The position numbers and the translations under genes are program-made. 64,000 nucleotides of DNA from positions 86,809-150,808 of the forward strand of contig NZ_LMUD01000007.1 in assembly GCF_009766095.1 (NCBI RefSeq), written 5' to 3'. Of the stretch, positions 16,577 to 24,821 are shown piece by piece. Origin of the DNA: Granulicella sp. S190. GTDB lineage: Bacteria > Acidobacteriota > Terriglobia > Terriglobales > Acidobacteriaceae. Positions within the stretch are counted from its first letter, which is position 1, and every line of letters starts with the position of its first letter. Below the pieces are notes generated by a model. That model did not search any database and was not told the DNA's origin. It saw only the letters and a list, made by a program, of their open reading frames with translations.

Positions 16577-17341
16577 CTAGTGATGCGACGCAGCGAAGGC
16601 GTTCGTATAAATAAACTGAGAGCCGATAATCAGAAGCCATACCCAGAGGGCAAATCGCAGCGGCCGCTTGGGAATCCAGCGCACGGCAACTGTGCCCAGA
16701 ACAACCCCAGCCAAACCCCCAAGAACCAGGTGCTGAAGCAGGGCCGAGTCAGTCCCATGAAAAAACCCATGTGCGCCACTTCCGATCAGCGACAGAAGAA
16801 AGCCAAATACGATATCCGTCCCCACTACCTGAGCCGGCGAGAGCTCCGTCAGGCTCAACAAAGCCGCAGAGCCCAGTGCTCCCGCACCAGCTGAAGAGAA
16901 TCCCACTTCAATCCCTAGTGGCAGCATCAGGAAGGGAAGCAGGCGGCTGCGATCTCTCGGCAGTCGTTCGGCTCGCGCTGGTCGAAAAGAAAAGAAGATC
17001 TGCCAGAGAGCTGTTAGCACCAGGACACCACCCAGAAGGCCGTTCAACAGAAGCTCCGGGCCGTGAACGTCGAGGTGACGAAGAACTAGCGATCCGATCA
17101 GAACTCCCGGTAATCCGCCGATCAGCATAAGTCCCAGCACTCTCCATGAGACCTGTCTCCGCGCAATCTGCGACGGCACCAGTACAAGCTTCACCGCAGC
17201 CGAGAACATAAGCCCCGTCGCCACCGCCATCGGCGCGGGCACTCCAAGAAACAGGATCAGTAGCGGCGTGGTAATCGTGCCTGCGCCCACGCCGGTCAAA
17301 GCGATGAAGACGGCGATGATAAATCCAATGGCATATTCCAT
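16577..17341 (-). CDS. TSUP-family (TauE/SafE) membrane transporter, copy 1
   Basis: This 254-residue membrane protein begins YAIGFIIAVFIALTGVGAGT, followed by TTPLLILFLGVPAPMAVATG. The second half repeats the pattern (GFSSAGAGALGSAALLSLT, VVGTDIVFG). TauE/SafE proteins carry sulfite, sulfonates or thiosulfate. It starts 32 bases after the cysH stop on the same strand and is probably the last gene of the sulfate-assimilation operon. It may thus relieve sulfite build-up or move another sulfur oxyanion. It differs clearly from the copy at 14882-15661. Confidence 0.85.
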   Translation of the reverse strand: MEYAIGFIIAVFIALTGVGAGTITTPLLILFLGVPAPMAVATGLMFSAAVKLVLVPSQIARRQVSWRVLGLMLIGGLPGVLIGSLVLRHLDVHGPELLLNGLLGGVLVLTALWQIFFSFRPARAERLPRDRSRLLPFLMLPLGIEVGFSSAGAGALGSAALLSLTELSPAQVVGTDIVFGFLLSLIGSGAHGFFHGTDSALLQHLVLGGLAGVVLGTVAVRWIPKRPLRFALWVWLLIIGSQFIYTNAFAASHH

Positions 17342-17373
17342 AAGGCTTCTCTCTTAGCGAACGTGCAGCGGGC

Positions 17374-18132
17374 TCAGCTGTTTGGTGCAGCCTGGATGTG
17401 GATGCCGCACTCGACCTTATGCCCCGCCCAGCGTCCAGAGCGTGGGTCGTTGGGATCGGTCGGAATCGAAGTGCAAGGCTCACAGCCGATGCTGGTGTAA
17501 CCGGCGTCGTAGAGGGGCAAAAGCGGAATCCCGTAGAACGCGCATGCCTGCCAGACGTCCCGTGTGCTCCAGTCGGCAAAGGGACTAAGCTTGCGCACCG
17601 TGGTGCCGCTCGGCAGCGTGAACTCCGCAATCTCCTCCAGCGCAGCACGGCTGCGAGCCTGTTCGCGGCGAAGGCCCGTAAGCCACAAACGAAACTCCCC
17701 GACAGCAGTAAAGAGTGGTTCGACCTTACGCAATCCACAACAGCGATCGGGCGCGGTCTGGTGCAGCAGTCCGTGCTCCAGCTCCTGCTCCGCCACCGTA
17801 CGAGCAGGTAGAAGATTCCTCAGATTCAGCTTCCACTCCGTCGCGATGCGGTCGCGATACTCATACGTCTCGCGAAAGTGGTAGCCGGTATCAAGAAAGA
17901 GAACGGGAATCTCGGGCCGCAGCTCCAGCACAAGATGCAGGAGAAGAACATCCTCAGCTTGGAAGCTGCACGTCAGACAAGCATCCTTCGTGTCCTGTGC
18001 TCCCACCAGCTCCAGCACAAGAAGTTCGCGGACACGGAACAGCTTCGCCTCGAGCGCGGGAGAGAGTGTACCGGGCAGCTCGGCAGCTTCAGTCTCGCGA
18101 GGCATTTCAGAATTAGCTATCGAATCATTCAT
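17374..18132 (-). CDS. cysH: Phosphoadenylyl/adenylyl-sulfate reductase, iron-sulfur (APS) type
   Basis: This 252-residue enzyme reduces activated sulfate to sulfite with thioredoxin. The PP-loop region is TCSFQAEDVLLLHL and the nucleotide-binding DTGYHFRETYEY follows. The four [4Fe-4S] ligand cysteines of the plant/APS-reductase type are present: CC at 131-132 and CxxC at 217-220. The catalytic Cys242 is in KVECGIH. Enzymes with this cluster generally prefer APS, whereas cluster-less E. coli-type CysH uses PAPS. The ATG at 18132 overlaps the end of cysN (stop at 18125-18127) by 8 bases, so translation is coupled. A frame start at 18159 is less likely. It is part of the cysD-cysN-cysH operon. 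Confidence 0.92.
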   Translation of the reverse strand: MNDSIANSEMPRETEAAELPGTLSPALEAKLFRVRELLVLELVGAQDTKDACLTCSFQAEDVLLLHLVLELRPEIPVLFLDTGYHFRETYEYRDRIATEWKLNLRNLLPARTVAEQELEHGLLHQTAPDRCCGLRKVEPLFTAVGEFRLWLTGLRREQARSRAALEEIAEFTLPSGTTVRKLSPFADWSTRDVWQACAFYGIPLLPLYDAGYTSIGCEPCTSIPTDPNDPRSGRWAGHKVECGIHIQAAPNS

Positions 18133-19816
18133 TGCTGTCACTGTCGAATCTCCCGTCAAAGATGGTCTGAACTTCGAGAAAGCGAATCACTTCCTCAACA
18201 CTCCCCACAACCGCATGTCTCTCACCGAAACGTACCCTGGTGTCTTCGGATAGCGAGCGAGTCAAAACCAAAGCCCCTCCCGCGACAAGTACAGCAATAG
18301 CCTCATGCGAAGTAGTCTCGGCACGCACTACGAACGCCCCGCGAAGGAAAAGAGCGCGCTCCGTCCTGTTGACGAAATCGGCAGGCCCGGACAGGTGAAT
18401 GTGGGCTCCGGAATGTCCCCAGCGTCTGCGTCGTTCAACATCTGTAACCTCTTCTGTTACGGCATCCGTCTCTTGCGCGCGAATAGACCGGATCATCCCC
18501 GCCGCGACAGTCCGGTTGCTGACCGGATCGATCAGCACAAAGCTTCCTGTAGTTCGGTTCGCAGAGTAGTTGTCCGCCGCAAGAGACAGAACAGATTCGA
18601 TCTCTACCAGGCCAATGCCATTGAACGTCAACGTCTCCGCAGGCTGCTGCTCAAGACTCTCCACATCCAGCCGATACAAGATCGCGGTAATCTGCGCCTG
18701 CACCGTGCGACTCATATGCTTCAGAAGGTAGCGCCGGTTCAGATCGAGAGGGCTCTCTTCCATCCAAACCAGCGAGGCGGTAAAACCCGTCGTGATGGTG
18801 GCCGCAGAGTCAGGATCCGCGATCAGGTCGCCCCGGCTCACGTCCACTTCATCTGTAAGAGTAAGCGTTACAGACTGCGGAGCCTGGGCAGACGGTAGGT
18901 CGCCATCGAAGGTAACGATGCTGCGCACCCGGCTGGTCCGGCGCGACGGAAGCACCACAATGGGATCCCCCGGACGAATGCTTCCGGCAGCGATCTGTCC
19001 AGCAAATCCGCGAAAGTTCTGGTGAGGTCGAATCACGCGCTGCACCGCGAAGCGGAAGGGATCGCCAACCCCAGCCTCCGCCGCTGGCACAGACTCGAGC
19101 AGCTCGAGCAGCGAAGGCCCTCCATACCATGGCATCGCAGACGAAGCGCGAACCACGTTCTCGCCGGTCAACGCACTCACCGGCACAAAGTAAAGGTGTG
19201 GCGGACGGAGATCCCCCAGCTCATCTGCGAAAGCATTGAAATCCGCGCGAATGGAATCAAAGGTCTTCTGTGCATAATCGACAAGATCCATCTTGTTGAT
19301 CGCAACCACGATGTGGCGAACGCCCAGCAGCGCGGTGATGCAGGCATGCCGGCGAGACTGCGTCAGCACGCCCTTGCGCGCGTCGACCAGAACAATGGCC
19401 AGTGAAGCCGTAGAGGCACCCGTAGCCATGTTGCGTGTGTACTGCTCGTGGCCCGGCGTATCCGCGATGATGAACTTGCGTTTGGCCGTCGAAAAGTAGC
19501 GATAGGCAACATCGATCGTTATGCCCTGTTCGCGTTCGGCGCGGAGCCCATCGGTCAGTAAGGCAAGGTCGACGCTCTCCGCGCCCGTCGTGCCCTTACC
19601 TCGAATGGAATGAACCTGATCCTCGTAAACACTCTGCGTATCGTAGAGCAGCCGGCCGATCAGGGTTGACTTCCCGTCATCGACTGACCCGGCAGTCGTA
19701 AAGCGAAGCAGATCTCGCGCGTGTTCCTCCGCGAGAAAGCCTGAGAGAGAAAACTCTCTCTCCTCGCCGGAGAATGTTTCTGCGTCAACATTCAGAACAG
19801 ACTCACTGGTAGGCAT
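18125..19816 (-). CDS. cysN: Sulfate adenylyltransferase GTPase subunit with degenerate C-terminal APS-kinase-like domain
   Basis: This is a 563-residue CysN, the GTPase that drives ATP sulfurylase. G1 is GSVDDGKST (43-51), G3 DTPGHEQYTRN (119-129) and G4 NKMD (174-177). EF-Tu-like beta-barrel domains follow to about residue 445. Plain CysN is usually about 430-475 residues and CysNC fusions about 610-640. Here residues about 461-556 resemble a shrunken CysC. RRRRWGHSGAHIHLSG aligns with the usual GH....WLTGLSG entry and ERALFLRGAFVV with the following helix. The kinase P-loop GxSGSGKST is missing (SGPADFVNRT), so kinase activity is unlikely. The gene follows cysD with no gap (TAG then ATG). 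Confidence 0.9.
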   Translation of the reverse strand: MPTSESVLNVDAETFSGEEREFSLSGFLAEEHARDLLRFTTAGSVDDGKSTLIGRLLYDTQSVYEDQVHSIRGKGTTGAESVDLALLTDGLRAEREQGITIDVAYRYFSTAKRKFIIADTPGHEQYTRNMATGASTASLAIVLVDARKGVLTQSRRHACITALLGVRHIVVAINKMDLVDYAQKTFDSIRADFNAFADELGDLRPPHLYFVPVSALTGENVVRASSAMPWYGGPSLLELLESVPAAEAGVGDPFRFAVQRVIRPHQNFRGFAGQIAAGSIRPGDPIVVLPSRRTSRVRSIVTFDGDLPSAQAPQSVTLTLTDEVDVSRGDLIADPDSAATITTGFTASLVWMEESPLDLNRRYLLKHMSRTVQAQITAILYRLDVESLEQQPAETLTFNGIGLVEIESVLSLAADNYSANRTTGSFVLIDPVSNRTVAAGMIRSIRAQETDAVTEEVTDVERRRRWGHSGAHIHLSGPADFVNRTERALFLRGAFVVRAETTSHEAIAVLVAGGALVLTRSLSEDTRVRFGERHAVVGSVEEVIRFLEVQTIFDGRFDSDSNE

Positions 19817-20743
19817 CTAGAAATAGCCCTCCCGCTTCTTAAGCTCCATCGACCCATCTTGGTCATGGTCGATCACTCGATTCGCGCGCTCCGACGAACG
19901 GAAAGAGAGCAGCTCCTCAATAATCTTCGGCAGCGTATCCGCATCCGAGCGGATCGCACCCGTGCACGGGCTGCAGCCAAGCGAGCGAAGGCGGGAACGC
20001 ACGATCTGCGGTTGTTCGCCCAGTCGCGCAACGAAGCTTTGCTCCGTGGGAAGAAGCGCGTCCCCGCGAACATACATCGGCCGCTCCTTGGCGAAGTAAA
20101 GATCGACGATAGGAATCTCTTCCTGCAGGATGTACTGCCAGACATCCATCTCGGTCCAGTTCGAAAGCGGAAAGACGCGAATCGACTCACCCGGATGAAT
20201 GCGCGAGTTGTATAGATTCCAAAGCTCCGGCCGTTGATTCTTGGGATCCCATTGCCCGGCCTTGTCGCGAAAAGAATAGATCCGCTCCTTGGCGCGAGAC
20301 TTCTCTTCATCGCGCCGCGCGCCGCCAAAAGCAGCATCGAAGCCGTAGTGATTCAATCCATCCAACAACGCCTGCGTCTTCAGCAGGCCGCAGCAGCGTT
20401 TCGTATCCAGTGCAACTGGATTCGTGCCCGAAGAGATCGCATCTTCGTTGCGCCACACAAGAAGCTCAGCTCCAACCTCGGCCGCCATGCGGTCGCGAAA
20501 CTCGATCATCTCGCGGAACTTGAAACCCGTATCGATATGCAGAAGCGGAAACGGGATCGGACCTGGGAAAAAAGCCTTCTGAGCCAGCCGCAGCATCACG
20601 GAAGAGTCTTTGCCGATTGAGTAGAGCATCACAGGCCGCTCAAACTCCGACGCAACCTCGCGAAGAATATGAATGCTCTCCGCCTCAAGAAGCTGCAGAT
20701 GCGTGAGCTGAAGATCCGTAACAGGTGGAGCTGCCAATGCCAT
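19817..20743 (-). CDS. cysD: Sulfate adenylyltransferase subunit 2
   Basis: This 308-residue small subunit of ATP sulfurylase makes APS from sulfate and ATP together with CysN. The PP-loop motif is [38 protein letters not shown] and the C-terminal [13 protein letters not shown] plus KKREGYF are characteristic of CysD. The ATG at 20743 follows GGAG with six bases between. A TTG at 20755 overlaps that ribosome site and is rejected. It is the first large gene of the sulfate-reduction operon and lies 86 bases after a short Cys-rich leader. Confidence 0.95.
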   Translation of the reverse strand: MALAAPPVTDLQLTHLQLLEAESIHILREVASEFERPVMLYSIGKDSSVMLRLAQKAFFPGPIPFPLLHIDTGFKFREMIEFRDRMAAEVGAELLVWRNEDAISSGTNPVALDTKRCCGLLKTQALLDGLNHYGFDAAFGGARRDEEKSRAKERIYSFRDKAGQWDPKNQRPELWNLYNSRIHPGESIRVFPLSNWTEMDVWQYILQEEIPIVDLYFAKERPMYVRGDALLPTEQSFVARLGEQPQIVRSRLRSLGCSPCTGAIRSDADTLPKIIEELLSFRSSERANRVIDHDQDGSMELKKREGYF

Positions 20744-20779
20744 AAGGGACTCCAAGGGGAGTTGAGAGATGCAGGTTAA

Positions 20780-20797
20780 TCAGGCCGCAGAGCCTGA
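20780..20797 (-). promoter_or_regulatory. Hairpin between the Cys leader and cysD
   Basis: A perfect 6-bp stem (TCAGGC with GCCTGA) closes a six-base loop in the 86-bp gap between the leader stop and cysD. On the transcribed strand it is preceded by U-rich sequence and followed by TTAACC, so it is not a textbook terminator. It could be one arm of an attenuator switch or a block of the cysD ribosome site. This is inferred from position; no competing structure was computed. Confidence 0.35.
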
Positions 20798-20829
20798 AAA
20801 ATGATTTGAAGATTTTCGAAGAGAGAAAG

Positions 20830-20901
20830 CTAGCGCATGAGTCGACACGCCTGCTCGACGTTGGCAGTACAACAACAACGGAGCTGGCATGTGAGGCGCA
20901 T
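20830..20901 (-). CDS. Cysteine-rich leader peptide (23 residues), candidate attenuator of cysDNH
   Basis: This 24-codon frame encodes a peptide that starts MRLTCQLR, continues with three consecutive TGT cysteine codons, has a fifth cysteine near its end, and stops with TAG at 20830-20832. Cys therefore makes up 5 of 23 residues. It lies 86 bases upstream of cysD on the same strand. The form, Met-Arg-Leu then a Cys run ending in C-R, resembles the short uORF leaders that sense cysteine by ribosome stalling in front of sulfur genes in actinobacteria. The ribosome site is weak (ACAGAA). In-frame upstream codons open to 21057, with an alternative ATG ten codons earlier. Function is inferred from position and codon content. 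Confidence 0.6.
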   Translation of the reverse strand: MRLTCQLRCCCTANVEQACRLMR

Positions 20902-21145
20902 TTCTGTATTCAGAGTAGCAAAGCATCGCATCACGGGCAAACCTGAAGGCCATCCTGGAGAGGCCTTCCCATACCCTCGATACTCGTAAGTCGATAAATA
21001 GAAGCCACTTTCAGCCGCATAATTCAAATAGCAAAGCACCGCGAGCGTTCGACTCATTCAGCTTTGCAATGACTAGGGCACGCGGCGTCATCGGCAAAAC
21101 AAAAATTCTCTGTGCTACTATTCGGTCTATGGCTCTGACCTTCCA

Positions 21146-21316
21146 CTACGCCGTTCTCGGCTGTTGTTGTTGTGAAGCAGGTCTGCGCCTCCTTTGTTCG
21201 TAGAAATAATAGCCGAACCCAAACACCCAATCTTCATCGCATCTCAGAGCACGACGTTGCTCTTTCGTTAGCTCAATGCACTCGAGAAACTCCAGCCATC
21301 TTCGGCATGCCCGCAT
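21146..21316 (-). CDS. Possible small 56-residue protein
   Basis: A frame starting with ATG at 21316 is preceded by an excellent GGGAGG site (8-base spacer). It encodes an amphipathic N-terminal part (MRACRRWLEFLECIELTKEQ) and an aromatic segment (DWVFGFGYYFYEQRRRR) and ends with a glutamine run. It lies upstream of the cys leader and divergent from the TonB-receptor gene. I do not recognise it. An in-frame start at 21340 would add eight residues but has no ribosome site. Codon bias is weaker than in the large genes, so it may be spurious. Confidence 0.4.
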   Translation of the reverse strand: MRACRRWLEFLECIELTKEQRRALRCDEDWVFGFGYYFYEQRRRRPASQQQQPRTA

Positions 21317-21440
21317 CGTAGCTTCCTCCCAGGAAGCCATGCAGAACTGTTGTTGTCTCTAGCCTTCGCCCTTCCCCAGACAAAGTAAAAATCAACTCCC
21401 ATTTATTCGTGTCTTTGCCAGGCACTTGGAGGTCTCCTCG

Positions 21441-24400
21441 ATGTTTCACAGATCCGCACTTCTCGCCATCTCCTTCTTCGCCGCAACCGCAAGCGCTCAA
21501 GTCGTAGGGGGCACCATCAGCGGGCTCGTCACGGACTCTGCAGGAGCCATCATCCCTGACGTGCAGATCACGATTCGCAATCAGGAGACCGGTGGCGAGC
21601 GCCACCTCCTCTCCGATGCCTCAGGAGCGTACGCAGCCCCATCCATCCCCGTCGGCGCTTACACGATCTCCGTCTCACGCGACGGCTTCGCTCCGCAGTC
21701 GCGTTCTGGTATCTCTCTCACCGTAGGCCAGGCCATCCGCATCGATCTCACGTTGCATCCCGGCAGCGTCATCGAGCAGATCACCGTCACCGACGTGCCC
21801 TCCGCCGTCAATCTCTCGACACAACAAACCTCCGGCCTCGTCAACGAGCGCCAGGTCAAAGACCTCCCACTCAACGGCCGCTCCTACGATCAGCTCATCA
21901 CCCTCAACCCGGCCGCAGTCAACTACACGGCACAGCGCAGCGGCTCGGTAGGAACCTCCAACTCCTCCGTCGGCAGTATGTTCGCAATCTCCGGCCGCCG
22001 CCCCCAGGACAATCTCTATCTCCTCAACGGCATCGAGTACACCGGCGCGTCGTTGATCAACGTCACTCCCGGAGGCACCAGCGGCCAGCTCCTCGGTGTC
22101 GAGGCCGTGCGCGAGTTCAACGTTGTCAGCGACACCTACTCGGCAAGCTATGGCAAGCGCCAGGGCGCGCAGATCTCAATTGTCACTGCATCAGGCACAA
22201 ATAATCTGCATGGCTCCGCTTATGAGTTTCTTCGCAACTCCTTCTTCGACTCCCGCAACTACTTCGACCAGGCCAGAATTCCCAACTTCCAACGCAATAA
22301 CTACGGTGCCTCTCTCGGCGGCCCCGTTCGCACCAACAAACTCTTCCTCTTCGGCAACTATGAAGGCTACCGGCAAAACCTCGGCATCACCGATGTCACG
22401 CTCGTCCCCGACACGGAGGCGCGGCAGGGTCTTCTGCCTGACCCAGCCAACCCAGGCGGCCCTCGCAAAAACTACGGTCTCGCCGCCGGAGTCCGTCCCC
22501 TGCTGAATCTATGGCCAACGCAAAATGGCCCCGAGCTCCTCGATGCCAAAGGCCGTCCAACCGGCATCGCCGAAGCCTTCTCTAGCCCCACCCAGCACAT
22601 CCGCGAAGACTTCGGCACCCTGCGCTTCGATGCCAATCTCACCGCGCGCGACCTCCTCTTCGCCGTCTACACCGTCGACGACTCCGTCGCAAATACCCCC
22701 ACGCAGAACCCTCTTTCGCTCATCAACGAGTCGCTTCGCGAACAGGTCGTCAGCGTTCAGGAGCAGCATGTCTTCTCCGCGCACCTGCTCAACACGGCGC
22801 GCATCGGTTACTCTCGCGCCAGCTTCTTCTTTCTCGGCGACATCCCCTCTTCCGTCCAGGCTGATACCCCAGGCTTCCTGGCCGGCCGGCCCACCGGAGC
22901 AATCGTCATCGCTGGTTCCACGGCATCGAACGGCTCTTCGCAGATAACCGGCGCAGGTGCGAACGTAGGATCCAACAACGCTACATCGCGTAATCTCTAC
23001 ACCCTCGACGACCACGTCTTCTACTCCCGTTCGCGTCACCAGGTCGAAGCCGGAGTATGGCTTCAGTCCCTCCAGTCGAACGACAACCTCGCCCAGAATC
23101 AGTACGGCCAGGCCTCCTTCGCGTCGCTCGCGACCTTCCTTCAGGGAACCGTAAAAACCTTCACCGTCGTCCCCAACCCCACGCCACTCAACTGGCGAAG
23201 CTTCATGGGCTCCGCCTACCTCGAAGACACCTGGCAGCTCACTCCCGCGTTTGAGATTCGCGGCGGCATTCGCTTCGAGTCCACCAACGGTTGGAATGAA
23301 GCTCACGGTCGCGCCTCGCAGTATGGCTTTACCGACGGAGTCATCAACACCACTCCCACTACAGGCACCTCCGCCCTCTCCGACAACCGCGCAAAGATCC
23401 TACCCGAACCTCGCCTCGGCATAGCGTGGAACGTCTTCGGTACTGGCAAGACATCCCTCCGCTCCAGCATCGGCCTTCATCACTCCCTGCTCGACAACCT
23501 CGACTATCGCCTCGACCAGGCCGCACCTTACAACACAACTCTCTCTTACTCCAACGTCCCCGTCGCCAGCCCGGTCAGCGGCGCACCTGGCCTCATCTCT
23601 CCCTCGAACATTCAGACCGACATCTCCACGCCCGCGGTCGTCTCCTACACCTTCAGCATCGAGCAGCAGCTCGATCAGGCCACCTCGCTCACCATCGGTT
23701 ACGTCGGCTCTCACGGCTATCATCAGATCCTCTCCGAGGATCAAAACGAACCCGCCTCCATCGTCTGCTCCCCGGCCTCAGGCTGCCCTCTCGGCGCCTC
23801 CATAGGGACGATCTACTACCCCACAATCGTCAAAGCAAATCCCCTCGTGGCTAACACCACCTCATGGACCTCAGGCGGTTCCAGTAACTACAACGCACTC
23901 GAAGTCGATCTTCGCCGCAATCTCTCTCATGGGTTGCAACTTCGGGCCAACTACACCTTCGCCAAAAATCTCGACGACGGTTCAGCCTGGAACACGAGCG
24001 TCTCTGCCAACACGCCGGCCTTTGTCTCCTACCCGGCAAATCCCTCGCTCGACTACGGTCCCGCCGCAACCGATATCCGCCACCTCGCTGCCTTCAACGC
24101 GACCTACGAGCTGCCTGTCGGTCGCGGTCACCTTCTTCTACCCACGACGTCGTCGTGGATCGACCACGCAGTATCAGGGTGGAGCCTCAGCACCATCGCA
24201 ACCCTTCAAACCGGATTTCCGTTCAGCCCTCAACTTGGCTACAACCCCACCGGCTCCGGAGACACCCGCAACCCCGTTCGTCCAAACGTCAACCCGGACT
24301 TTCACGGAAGTCTCTACACGCACGGCAGCACTGCAACCCGTGTCTCGCAGTTTTTTGCGCCTACTGCCTTCACTGCGCCTGCCTACGGCACCCTCGGCGA

Positions 24401-24689
24401 TCTCGGCCGCGACACTCTCACCGGTCCCGGCTACGCGGACTGGGATCTCTCTCTCCTGAAATCCACGACGCTGACCGAGCGAACCCGCCTCCAATTCCGC
24501 GCTGAATTCTTCAACGTTCTCAATCACACCAATCTGCAGACGCCGAACGAAGTCGTCTACACCGGCGGCCCCACACAAGGTCCACCCGCCAGCCAAACCG
24601 CCGCCGCTGTGCAAAGCCCTACCGCAGGAGTCATCACGGCCGCCTCTACCAGCCGTCAGATCCAACTAGCGCTCAAGCTGATTTTTTAG
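21441..24689 (+). CDS. Oar-like TonB-dependent receptor with carboxypeptidase-regulatory plug extension
   Basis: This is a 1082-residue outer-membrane protein of the large acidobacterial TonB-dependent transporter-like family. The ATG at 21441 follows GGAGG by eight bases and gives a signal peptide (FHRSALLAISFFAATASAQ). Next comes a carboxypeptidase-regulatory (Ig-like) domain beginning GGTISGLVTDSAGAIIPDV. The plug region has LNGRSYDQLITLNPA and FAISGRRPQDNLYLLNGIE. The remainder is a long beta-barrel (LHGSAYEFLRNSFFDSRNYF, GYVGSHGYH, FNVLNHTNLQTPNE) ending in the aromatic terminus LALKLIF. Such proteins are linked to polysaccharide or oligosaccharide uptake. The GH3 gene 132 bases downstream supports that role. 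Confidence 0.92.
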   Translation: MFHRSALLAISFFAATASAQVVGGTISGLVTDSAGAIIPDVQITIRNQETGGERHLLSDASGAYAAPSIPVGAYTISVSRDGFAPQSRSGISLTVGQAIRIDLTLHPGSVIEQITVTDVPSAVNLSTQQTSGLVNERQVKDLPLNGRSYDQLITLNPAAVNYTAQRSGSVGTSNSSVGSMFAISGRRPQDNLYLLNGIEYTGASLINVTPGGTSGQLLGVEAVREFNVVSDTYSASYGKRQGAQISIVTASGTNNLHGSAYEFLRNSFFDSRNYFDQARIPNFQRNNYGASLGGPVRTNKLFLFGNYEGYRQNLGITDVTLVPDTEARQGLLPDPANPGGPRKNYGLAAGVRPLLNLWPTQNGPELLDAKGRPTGIAEAFSSPTQHIREDFGTLRFDANLTARDLLFAVYTVDDSVANTPTQNPLSLINESLREQVVSVQEQHVFSAHLLNTARIGYSRASFFFLGDIPSSVQADTPGFLAGRPTGAIVIAGSTASNGSSQITGAGANVGSNNATSRNLYTLDDHVFYSRSRHQVEAGVWLQSLQSNDNLAQNQYGQASFASLATFLQGTVKTFTVVPNPTPLNWRSFMGSAYLEDTWQLTPAFEIRGGIRFESTNGWNEAHGRASQYGFTDGVINTTPTTGTSALSDNRAKILPEPRLGIAWNVFGTGKTSLRSSIGLHHSLLDNLDYRLDQAAPYNTTLSYSNVPVASPVSGAPGLISPSNIQTDISTPAVVSYTFSIEQQLDQATSLTIGYVGSHGYHQILSEDQNEPASIVCSPASGCPLGASIGTIYYPTIVKANPLVANTTSWTSGGSSNYNALEVDLRRNLSHGLQLRANYTFAKNLDDGSAWNTSVSANTPAFVSYPANPSLDYGPAATDIRHLAAFNATYELPVGRGHLLLPTTSSWIDHAVSGWSLSTIATLQTGFPFSPQLGYNPTGSGDTRNPVRPNVNPDFHGSLYTHGSTATRVSQFFAPTAFTAPAYGTLGDLGRDTLTGPGYADWDLSLLKSTTLTERTRLQFRAEFFNVLNHTNLQTPNEVVYTGGPTQGPPASQTAAAVQSPTAGVITAASTSRQIQLALKLIF

Positions 24690-24821
24690 GAGAGTCGCTC
24701 CGGCAACAGAACCCTCTTCGCGCATCTATCGATATACTTCTCCGGGAAAATAAATTCAGCTTTCTCGTCATGTAGATGGTCAAGCCTCTACAGAAATTAT
24801 GTCGGCCCGGAGTCCGTCAAG

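Noticed and set aside
24690-24821. Operon promoter between the TonB-type receptor and GH3 genes
   Set aside because: The 132-bp gap is AT-rich in the middle, but I found no pair of boxes that I would defend.
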